Program-made: the position numbers and the translations under genes
In this document: one piece after another, positions 25,901 to 37,900 of the stretch
Position numbering within the stretch: position 1 is the first letter of the stretch
How the letters are laid out: each line of letters opens with the position of its first letter
Source: Tubiluchus corallicola
Lineage: Eukaryota; Priapulida; Priapulimorpha; Priapulimorphida; Tubiluchidae
Direction: 5' to 3'
Length of the DNA: 64,000 bases
NCBI GenBank assembly: GCA_030141605.1
Contig: JAQGDQ010000236.1
Coordinates: 278,001-342,000 of the forward strand
The notes under the pieces: model-generated
Told to the model about the DNA's origin: nothing
Seen by the model: the letters and a program-made list of their open reading frames with translations, nothing else
The model's database searches: none

Positions 25901-28900
25901 TGCTTGCTTGTTTGGTAATACAAGCAAGAATAAAATTAAGATAAAAACAGTCGTCATCCTTTTCAAAGCAAATCGACTTTGGAGTATTTATTTACTTCAA
26001 AGATTCTTCCTTAGTGCTAAATCCAAGTTATAATATTCAAAATAAAAATTAGTTATAAAAAACATATCGTTCTGTATACAGCTATCAGTATAAAACATGA
26101 ATGAATATAAGAATGAATAAAACCAGCAGAAATTCGTGCTTTTTATTCTAATTTTCATTTCTTGTTTTATAACTTTAGGTTTACTCACTGATGATGGAAT
26201 TTCCTAGTAGATGAATACCCTTTATTCCATTTAGTTTAAAAAAGACTGTTTTTATCTTAATTTTTATTTGGACCGGTTGGAATTATTTCACTATTCTGAA
26301 TCTTTACTTTCAATAGTTAAAAACCTTAAGGTTGATAAAGGAAGTTGGTTTTATAAATGTATTTTGTTGTGGTATTCTTGCATTACTAAGATCATTTCTC
26401 TGAATAGAATTAAGGGGTAGCATTAATAAATGAATAAAAATGAATTAATAAATTGCTGAGTTAATTAATTTGTATCTGATATGTATTATACTTATTACTT
26501 TATATTAAATAATAAGTTGAAATTCTAACATCATAAATGTATAAATAAATTGAACAGTGCATAGAAAAGTAGGAATTGTAGTACAGCCAATAACGTGTAT
26601 AATATCAAACGTAGAATTCTAGTCAGTGGGACAAATTTGACAATTGCTGCAAAATTCATGTAATCTGCTTTTCAATAATTCAAATTGAAAGCGTTCATAT
26701 TGTTTTTCGCAGAATCGATTTAAAAGCTTTACTACATAATTTTAGATATTAGTTCTATCCTACCATGTTATCCTGCCATGTAAAACATTGAAAGGCAAGT
26801 TGGTTTTTTTTTTGCAGAAATGGTTACATTAAGGAATCATTATTGTCTTAAAAGCCCACCTTTGTCAGTTTTTCAATGATCCTTTCGTTATTTTAGGATT
26901 CTTATGCTTTGTTTAGCACTGCGAGAAATATCATTAATTAGAGACGGCTTTCTAATTCAGTAAGTACGAGAGTGGGTGTTCTGATTCTGCACATTTTTTG
27001 CCAATTGTTTTTTGTTTAATTATGTCAGGTTTGGATTCGCATGGCTGTGAATGATGGACTGATAGATAGCTACATTGATTCACTATTGTCTGACCAAGAA
27101 TGCCTTAGGTGTGTTTTTTTTACAACTTGACATTCTGTTAGTGGAGTTCTAGAATTCACTTAGCAAGAGCTGCCTAAGCTAGACTGGTGGCATGACTGGA
27201 CTCTCTTATTTCAAGGATAATCTTGTACTGTAAGACACTGAGCCAGCATATGTACCTTATCTATGTTTGGATGCATATACATCCTCCCTCCATGATTAAA
27301 AGAAGGGGTTGTATGACCGGTGAAACTGTCTAAAAGGCATACCCACCCACTTACTATCCAGGTTTAGCTTCAACTTTGATCGCTAAGCACATTCCTTGAC
27401 CAATTGACTGCTTCTCTCCTCTAATAGTAATTAAGTTGTCATAAATAAATAGTCTTCAATACACTATGTATTATGTAGGTTGTACGTGTTTGATTTAGTT
27501 ATGCTAAACTAATTGAATGGTTGTGTCTAAACAAAGCAATACTGTGTTTATGTTAGTATTTAAGTGCCAATTCGTTTAATTGCTATCTCTTTGCCTTTAT
27601 GTTTTGCTTGCAAAATTACTGTAGTCTAGCTGTTTTTTTATCTTGTGGAACTTTATTTTCAAGCCACCAGCCTTCGTCATCATTCTTCTTGTTGTTACCA
27701 GTGCTTACTGTTTCATCTTACTTTGTTTTTTTAAATTCCATATGGCTCACTAAAACTGAGCATGAATGTACTTTATTGGTAGAGCTGGCCTTTTTTTATT
27801 TCTCCATCGAGAAATTTGTAAAAAATCTATGGGATATGATTTCTACATTTTATGTTTTGTAGACTTTACAGATCAGAAAAAACTTTGAAAAGTAGCTTTG
27901 GTTTGATGAACTAAGTGACTATAACAAGAAAGATAGTGGAGCATTTCATATAATTTTCGTTGCATTCTTTGTTTATATATGCCGAGGCACAAAGGAAAAT
28001 TTGTGTGCTTGCATAGCAAAATCGTTCATAAGTCGGCAATTAATTTTTTCTGGTTATTCACATATTTTGAATCTCCATTTCGTGAGAATCATTTTGATAT
28101 CAAGCTCAGCACTCTATGTTATTTCTAAGCTGAGATAATCCACATTGAAGTTCAGGTGTATGCTACATGCTGAGAAAATCGCTGTTAAAGTTAACCATTG
28201 CTTTTCGTCCCGTTTCTATAAAACACTTAGCAACCGCACCATTGTTGGTTGCTATGGACTTTGCAAAAACACAATGATGTTATGTTTAAATCGAGTAAAG
28301 TTTGCAAGCACACATATGTGCTTAAAAACCACCAGGTAAAATTTAAAGTAAGCTTGTTTACTATGTGTGGTACCAATGTTTTTGCAGGTATTTCTACTCA
28401 CGATGGGCATACCTTCGAGACACTGAAGAACCAGACATCATGAAAAATGTCTTGCAAGGTTTGTAACAAAAATCACCTATGTGTATTAAGAACAAAGTGT
28501 TGCTAACTTCACGCAATGTTTCAGAATTGCTTGTTCTCATTTAGAACGAGAAGAATAGCCAAGTGGTTGCTGTGTTTGCTTAGTTGTCAAGTGAAGCATT
28601 TCCAAGTCTGTGGAGTAAACGGATGCTTGATGGCAGAACGACTTCTGCACATTTTGAATGCCATGCTGCTTCAGGTTGCCTTTCCATCAAAGTAGATTGT
28701 CCATACATCTGAGCATTGTTATGACATTTCAATGTTTGAATGTCTTAGGGGATTCGAGTTTGTAATGACCTAAGTTTTTGTCCTGCCACATCCATTCAGC
28801 ATTAGTAGTAGACCCTGCTACTAGGTTTTGAATTCTAACTTGTAGTGTGTCAAGTATATCTCATTTCTAAGGTTTTAGAGTCATTTATAGGCTTGATTTT

Positions 28901-31900
28901 AAGTGTAGAAAAATAAAACTCTGTTTGCTTTTAACCTAGTTGGATTTTCAATATTTGATTGTAATTGTCTTTGTGAAATTGTGTTGATATTGCTTTTTCG
29001 AATTATTCAAGATGTTTTGAGTCGAATGTCATTATTAAGAAATTTTCCAGGATTTTTTTCTGCAAGGTTTGAGTGCTATTGCTTTTGAGCGTTAATATGT
29101 GCTTTAGGCCGAACTGATTTACTTGAAATTAGATTAGTAAGTGGGGCTTAAGGGGTTTACTATGGCCTGATAGGGTATTATACCTTGAAAGTTTTAATAT
29201 AGATTTAGGGGATCTTATTGTAGATCTAGAGGGCTTATGGCCTTGAAGGGTTTACCGTAGACCTCGTGGGGTTTATTGCAAATGTTCAGCAGTTTACTGT
29301 AGGTCTTTAGGGTTACTATGTATGTTAAGGAAGCATTTGCTTATTAAATTTAAGAGAATTTCATCACAAAATTTCCGAGAAGCTGCAATTAGTAAATGAA
29401 ATAGAATGCTTAATTAATAAGTTTTATTGACAAATTGTCTGTAAAGTATTATATAGTGCTGTAGTGGATCATTCTGTTTCTATGCCGCACTAGTGGTTGG
29501 ATGCTGTGACTTCAGATTTTTGAAGCTTATTACATTATTAGCATGAATGTTATGAATTGTCCATTTTGACGATAACTCAAGGAGGAAATCGTAGTTTTTG
29601 CCACCGGCTTTGTGAAATAGATATGGTGCATTTAGGTGACACATGACAAAATGTCCTGTTGCAGAATGTGCACGTGATCATCCAGTAAATTTAGTGCAAT
29701 TAATTTCGGAAAGACATGTTTTGTTGCTGCCGAGCCGAGGAATAATTGTGAGCGCACAAAACTAACTGCATCTCAGCACTGATCCTGGTTAAATTGTTTA
29801 GTGCTTATGTTGCAGTTGCAAAAGTGATGCTTTGTTTTTCTCTATTTTCAGGCTTATTACATTTCAAGTTCAAGTTGGCCTACAATTCTAGTATCTTGAA
29901 TCAGTGGACTGCTACACCATTATCTTTGGCAGGCATTTGGAGGCCTGCAGTTATTTCTCCTAAAGGTTTGTAGTACATAGTCAGTGTAATGAATGGCAGA
30001 TGTCGTTGTTTACTTATTTATTAGCACATCTAATAATAAATAAGTAAACTATTCCTAGAAACAAACCATGTTACTTAAATACAATAAACCTTTTCGCACT
30101 TTCGTTGTATGCACGCGCAGCCGCTGTAGCTCATAGGTTAAGTGTACCACAGCAACGCGTCTTAATTACAAACGTCATGTGATCTCTGTGTAAAGCAAAG
30201 CTGTCTGCTGCATCAGTTAGGTAACTTTTACGTGGTCTTTACTTAACTATGCATTAGTCCTTGTGTAGAGTGATTTACTAGCAGGATCTTGCTTGGGAAC
30301 AAGGAAAAATGAACTAGGTAAGGCTCTGTCCAGCTGTTAAAACTGTTACTATTACAACAGCATGGGCTGCAAGGGCTTGTCAAGTGTACACAAATGCGTT
30401 ATTTGGTACACTAACCTTTGACCTATTGATGGTCAGTCGCTGGTACTGTGAAAAGGTTTATTGCTATTATTCAGCTGACGTAAGAGGTAATACTGTATTC
30501 AGTAAATCAGACCAGTGAAAAGGAAACTCAGTGATTAAAAGATAATGTTTGCTTTGCTGGTATATTAGTGATTATTAGTTCTTTGATGACTTGGGGCACT
30601 TCACATTTAATTCCAAAAAATTGTGAATTCAGTTAAACCAGTTGCAGTGGCAACGTCTGTACCTGTTGAACGATCACATAACAGAAAAGTTGATACCACG
30701 GTCGTAGACATAGAAGACAGCATCGCAGATGAAACAATACGGACAGGTGAAACAGGTAGAAATTTGCTATTTCTCAGGTGAATTCATGAAATTTTTGTTA
30801 ATTGTGTATTTATCTATTTTCTGATTTCTTTTGGCATATTTTTTATTGTGTCTTTTTTTGTAATGTTAAAATAGTGTTAACTATTATTTCTTATTGGCAG
30901 TTGCTACTCAGCTTTAACTTTAAAGAACATTTATGTAATTATCGATGAACCCACATTTATCAAAGTGAACACAAGTTTATCGTGTATTAGCAATTTAAAA
31001 CACGCATTTATCAAGGTCAGTTTTGGCATTGCTTAGGGTAACGAGTGATAAGTATGACACGTACCATTAAAATTATCCCAATGTAAGCAACTTTTATGGT
31101 CATCTGTAGTGTTTGCTAGGCTAGAATTATCGATCTTTCATTGAAATTTGTGATGCTAACAGTGACTTGACTTTCAAGCTGGCATCTTTATTAGGCAGCG
31201 ATTGTTATGTATTTTCAGTGTGTGTGTGTGTGCGGCGCGTGCGTGCGTGTGTGCGAGCGCGTAGGTGGGTGGGTGTGTGTGCGCACATGCGTGTTCATGT
31301 TCGTGTTCATGCGTGCATGCATATGTTAAATCATCGAACTTAAGCAAAGTGTGATTTTGTAGAAAATTCATTCTGCCGTCTTTTTATTGTGTGTTTAATC
31401 TCACGTTTTGCGTTATAAATTTTCTGCTATTTAAGTCAAGTATGTTTTATTTCAGCTGCAAAAAGTTTAGCTTTGATTTCTGGGCTGGACCCAGATCCCG
31501 CAATCGAAGCAGCTCATTATTATGGGCATGTTGAAGAAGAAGAAATTAGTCAACCAACAGACTGTTTAAGTAAGCCATGATGCAAAAATCTGCTAACCTA
31601 CTATTTGTCTATTCAATTTTCACACTTTTAATTTACATTAAAATTAAACAGCAATGCTGCCCCTCATATCTTCATACTTGTTTTTGGCTTTGTAGCATTT
31701 CCAAGTGCCTCAGCTGAGCCAGATGCAGATGATAATGTTAGCATGACAGGAGATGGTGCATCTAGTCTGGAATTCCAGAACAGAGATTATGTTGCCGCTT
31801 ACGTTCTGAGTACTGCTGCGGTAACAGTGAGCGATGATGCAGAACTAGACGTAGAACATCGTCCAGTCAGACGAAATATTAAACATGAACACATGGTCAA

Positions 31901-34900
31901 AGAAATCACCAGTGAATGTCATGAGAGAGCTACAAATGATGGTTCTGTAAAAGGTATTGCTTACATGAATTTGTGAGCAATTAAATGTTCACTTGCTAAG
32001 CTTGTAAAGAGAAATATGGAGCTTATTTTCCTTGTTCTTGTGCTTTTTTTTGCATTAATCTGCTTGGTTATGGACAAAAATGAAATTTTGGGTTGTAGCT
32101 TGTATTAGAAAACTCCACTATGTGCTGTTATAGTGCTGTATATCGTGATCAATATTTGATCTATAAAGACATTTGTTTCAAAAAAATCTCTGCCCGTTTT
32201 TTGCTGTTTAGCAGTGGTAGAAGTTTTGTGTTAATAGTTAAAACGCATACAGTCTAGCCTCGTTATCTCGCCCATTGTTATGCCGCCAAACTCGTCTCTC
32301 GCCATAGAAAGTACCAGGACGGATTTCCTGCTTTGATATTTACCTCGTTAAGTCGCCACCCTCGCTTCTCGCCCTCGCCACGTCATGCTAGGATGAGTGC
32401 TTATCTAAAGTATATTCGTTATGTCGCCAAACAGACAAACTCAGAGGTGAATCGATCAACACATATACCGCGTGTCGATCAATATAACCGCGGTATGTAG
32501 ACAATGCTGCTGTACTCGATAGACAGACATAATTAATCTAGTGTGTGTCTCACCAGGATTAGATTAGGAGTGCTGTGGTTGGTTAATGCACAGAGAAACT
32601 AAAGCGTCACCGATATCCTTACTCTATAACACACAAAGTATATTATGTATATACATATAGGCTAACTTCGTTATATTCCCGTTATCTCGCCATACTCGCC
32701 TCTCGCCAAAAATTTGCCCTAGACGGACAGTGGCGAGATAACGAGACTAGACTCACAGTGCAATCAAGATTTCTCACATATTTCTTTCGTGAAATGAACT
32801 CAACAATTATGTGACTGAATCTTGGAAGCAACTGGACTGTACAATGATGGTTAGTAAAGTGCACCGATTAATGTTTTGTTTAGGAGCAAACAGTTGCTAT
32901 TGATATTTGTTCCTAAACTGAATGAAAACCGTTTATTTCACGAAGTTACAATAAAACTTGTTGATTTCTTAACTTGATATTAATATAAATCACAAATTAT
33001 ATCATGCATGTTTAACTGTATAAAATATATTATTCGTGTTATATTGAATTATCATGAATATAATTTATTTTAATAGAAAAATTGCAGATGAGTTGTCTTT
33101 CCGTAGGAAGAAGACGAAGACCTGACGTTGCCTTGCTTACAGAAGGCAACAAAATGATGGAGGGGCAGGGATGGTCTTCCACGTTTGATTTGCATCCTGA
33201 AACTGAGAGATCACCTAGTTTACTTGAAAGTATACATTTGAATCATTTCTGAAAATTGCTACTGTTATACAAAATAGGGAAGCATTTACTCATTTTATTG
33301 CAACACACATATAGCTAACAGAGAAAAAAATAACGAATCATAACAGATCGACAAAACTCTTGCTAACTGTCTGTTGTTGTTACTACTGTGTTATAAGTAG
33401 ACCTTTTCTCTTGTTATCTTTGCTATCTCGCATTTTTTATGTTAATCACTGATCTCGTTGCTACTTTAAAACTTAAAAAATGTAATATCTAGTGATCTTC
33501 TGCACTATTTTATTCTTCAGTGTGGGATCAATTAAACTTACAACAAGGCTGTTTATTTAGGAATGCAACCTTGTTTGCAGCTCTTGCACCTTGTTAGAAT
33601 CTGCTAAGTGATGTCAAATCTGTTCACCAATAAAATTTGAGAAATTGTTATTTTTTGGACGTTTTTATTAACTATTTTTACACATTATCGATTACTGATC
33701 ACGACCTGATTGGATGTTTTTACCTGTTGTCGACTCGACAGCTCTTTCCTTATTGGCACATGTTTAACTAAAGCTTGAAAAGCTTGATAACTGCTTGAAA
33801 AAGTATTGACAGATAATGTTTGAAAAGCGTATAAATTTAGTTTAAATGTCAGACTGTTGCACAGCGTTGACTGGCCTGGGAGCTATCTTGGGAAACATTG
33901 TATAAATAGCTTCAAGTTTCATATTTTTTTGGTAATACAGCAAGCAGGTTCTGTTTTGCAAGAAGTAGCATTTAAAATCATCCAGAGCTTGTGGCTAGTG
34001 TGAAGTGAAGTGATGTGATGTGTTAATCAATAAAAAATGATCAATTTGTAGTAACGGATAGAGATGATCCGCGTATAATCACCCAATCTCTTTTGCAATC
34101 AAATGGCGTCGATGTCATGTTTTTATTCCCATGATGTAGAAGACGCATTTTGATTCTGGCTCGACGGTCATTGCAGATTAATTATTTAAAAAAGACGGGT
34201 GGTTTATTATTGGTTCTATGTTCCTGCAAATAGGTGTTGTCTTGTATGAGATTCTGGTTCTGATCCTGTTAGGCCAAAAAGAATCCATTACAATATCCTG
34301 TTTTTCTTGGAATAAGACGATGTCAAGTTGATAAGAACTACAAAAATTACTATAAAATTAAACAGCTTTACAGTGAGTGGGAAATTTAAAAAATGTTTCT
34401 TGCATGTAGGAGTTTAACAAGTAGAAAACCATTTTTACGAACATTATGTTAATTGTCAACAACTTGTAAAAATGATTCCTTGTTGTGAGTTTATCAGTCT
34501 TTTTTGTCTTCTTTATATTATCAGGTCAATCATACGACGCCATGTTAAAAGACTATGCTCCTGCTCAGCATGTATCACCTGTTAATTCCAGCGAAATAGT
34601 TCAAGCCTTGAGCTCTAATGAGCAGAACGATGAGCCATCAGAATCTGAGGTAATTTTAGGGAGTAAAGCCAGGGTTTTAGGCAATTGAGAGTTTTTGAAG
34701 TCCTACAGTTGCCAAAATATTCCCGTGACTGTGGTTTGTCGTAAAACATTTGTGTGACTTTTGCTACATTTTTGCGATATTTGAGCCTTTTTCTCGTACG
34801 AAAATCGCTAGAATGTCGCAAACTTTGTAAGACATGTTTGCACATATTTGGCGATTTCTGCTACACTTTTGCAACAAGACGAATACCGCACTATTTCGCA

Positions 34901-37900
34901 ACAATTTCACGGATTTGTCGTAGAAAGACGTGCGGAACAACTGAGCTTCGCCAAAATGTCGCGAAATGGTTATATAATAGTAAAAAAAAGTCGTCGCAAC
35001 ATTCTCAAAAGCATTGCAAATTGTTTTCCAAGTTTTCGTGTGTTCTGAAATTGTGACAACATTATGACAGTTTTGCAAAGTTTTGGCATAGTGGCAAGTT
35101 TTGTGACTCCTGCGACAAACTTTAAACATTTTAAAGATTCTTTCCGAAGCCAGCGACCTTTTTGCGACTATCGCTAACAATCGCGAATGTTTTGCCGCTG
35201 TTTGGCGCATATTTGGCGATTGTTCTACTTAGAAATTTTTGGAATGTCATGAACCCAGTGAAAGCCTAGCTTAACCGGCTTGGTTACTATAAACTTAGCA
35301 GTTGTAGAAATATAAAGGTTTTGAGTAACAACTCAGTAACAACTCTCTTTTTTGGTGCCATCTAGTGGTCATGTGGATTTGTCGCTAGTCTCCTTTCGGT
35401 CTTTTTACCAGCTATTTATATATGATTGTAGGTATATCTGTTAAAAATATTGGAAAAAAAGCATGTTCGCTTTTAAGAGTCCAAGTTTATGCTATGTTGT
35501 TTTAATGCCCAATCTTATCCTTGGGCTGTTTTAGCCATCTAAACAGATAACGTTTCAGTCAAGATTTGGTGTGAACTGGGTGTATATTTCAACACTAGCT
35601 CCATTTTCTGTCATTTTTGACTTGCTTAAGTTCTAACGATGGAATTTTTTTCCTTTAGGTCTTTGCTAAATAAAATTGTTGATGACAGATTTTTGTGTTA
35701 TGAACTACTAAGTTTTTGCTTTGATTTATTGTTGCTTTCTTTTTATTTTATGAATAACTGTTGCTTACCTTGATTACAGTTTTTAGATTGTGAAAATCTG
35801 GCTTATTGTTGTTAATTTGTTTGTAACTGAAACATGTTTTTCTGCATTTCTACCTGTGTAGTTTCACTTGCAGTAGTTTTTAAAATAACTCAGTGGGTTT
35901 TATCATTTGAAAGTAAATTTTTGCAGCCTATAGATGCTGGTGAAAGTGTCTAGTAAGTCATGCATTACTTTGGCACCCTTAGTGATTCTTCTTCACGACT
36001 TTGGGACTTTTAACTCTTTCGGAACCATTCAAAATAGGTCTTATAAGACCTATGACTTTTCTGCTACTGTATGAGCACAGACATAACTGAATGATTACAA
36101 AATTGGTACTGTTCTATTCTGGAGAGTCTTGGCTATCCAAACTTGCTATTTGTTTAAACATTTATAGGTGATTTAATGGGATAAAATTAAGCAAAACACG
36201 CCCTTTTTGGGCCACTTCAACTTAGCCTAATGAGTAGCTTAGGCTGGTGTTCACTTGCATGATCATACACTATTGGTGTACACACTATTTTATTGATCGC
36301 CTGATTGCTGCAGCCCGTGAGAGCCCTCTGTTGTACGGAGTTCTTGGAAAAGCTAACCGATCAGCCAAGGAGAAATTAAGGTCATTTCATCTTTTAAGGG
36401 GAATTTCTCCTTAAAAATAGATTAGACTTGAGGCCAAAGTTTATCAGGGTGTTATGTCTGGGTAGTCGAAATTTCCTGCATTAGCCAATTTCACGCAAGT
36501 GATACTGTACGTTGTTACAGTACAAACACTACAGTTACTGCAAGCTTTTTTCAATTTTTTTGTCAAAGCAATTTTTAATTTGTCTAAGGTAAGCAAAGGC
36601 ATTTCATATATAACTTTGCATGAAAATCCATTGTGTTAGGAGTAGAAACCTACAAAACATATCAGATATAATGTAATCACTGCTTAGTGAGAGCAGGTTT
36701 TCATGAAGCCATGCAAAATACAGCAAACTCTTACGGTCCTGAAGGAGTTAACGCATGAGCTCTCCTACAACTCTAAGATTGTTGTGCTGCTGTTTATTAG
36801 CAAGAAACTATGACTGCAATTCTTCATATATGCAGATGCAGGTTTCTGACACACAATATTAATAGTTTGTTTTCATTAGATTCCTGAAAATACCGAGGAA
36901 GACAGCAGATCAAAATCTGTGTCACCGGATGAAAGTGACTTTGAAGTGCTTCCTTTTGGAATCAACGTGACATCAGGAAAAACAGACCAAGTGGGTGCAG
37001 CATTACTTTATATTAATATACTGTATGTTAGTTTCAGTCTTACACATCACATTAGCAATTTATCACCATGCAGTCAATTGCTAATGTCTAGAACCAGAAT
37101 TGGTTTAATTACTTTTAAAATTCAATACCACTACAAATACAATTACTTTCTTGGAAAGTAGTGGTGCTATTACTACAGTTACATTTTTTAAAAAAGTAGT
37201 TGTTGCAACTACAATTACTGTATGAAAGTAGTGCCACTACAGTAGCCACTACCTTCCCGTTTTGCAACGACTTCTGATTTCTGAGCATCGTTGATGTAGT
37301 ACACTGCAAAAAATAGGCAACACGTTAAAGGAGCCAGTTAATAGTGATAATTAAATTGTTAAGTGGCGGTTAAAGAAACCCAGTATAAACACTAGTTGCA
37401 CAAAATTGTTTCTACATTCTAACTAAGCAGTCCATTTATGATTTAAACAGACAATTGCAGGCCATTCATACATTGTCATCATAACAATAAATTATTCATT
37501 ACAGTATTATTCATATGATAATGTATTGGTCAAACTTCAAACATGTTTATTGCTTTAAAAAATGATAAATCAGAAAGCGACAACTGTTCATTTTTGGGCG
37601 GAATGTATTTTCTAAGAGAATTATAAGTCCGCAGCGGTTATGAAAACACAGCTCATTACACCGACATTAGCTGTCAACTGTAATAATTATATGTGGTGCA
37701 GTAATGATGTTACAGCACTACTTAAAAAGTAGCGAAATTACAATTTACTGCTACTTATTTTTAAAGCAGTGGAACTACTTTAGCACTTAGCACTATAATT
37801 TTAGTAGTGCCATTACTTTAGCAGTATAATTTTTGTAGTGGCATTACTTTAGCACTATAATTTTTGTAGTGGCATTACTTTAGCACTATAATTTTAGTAG

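Larger units (their letters stand above)
22904..29965 (+). other. RUN domain exon block of PLEKHM1
   Basis: Six exons encode the RUN fold. Recognisable stretches are NIRKTLTQELARCVKQLQQE, GDAANAVCSTLEATFIHGL, FWGCVSAFTHKDVLSQI, GYCRVWIRMAVNDGLIDSYI, YLRDTEEPDIMKNVLQGLLHF and LAYNSSILNQWTATPLSLAG. These align by eye with the PLEKHM1 RUN domain, which binds small GTPases and the HOPS complex in vertebrates. Confidence 0.88.

Noticed and set aside
34764-35210. 148-codon minus-strand frame and overlapping + strand frames
   Set aside because: The region is made of reiterated TTTTGCGAC words; frames exist on both strands and none resembles a protein family.
37115-37309. Open frame in the hAT-like element
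   Set aside because: It is asparagine/cysteine-rich low-complexity translation of TAGTAG-type subterminal repeats, not a transposase.
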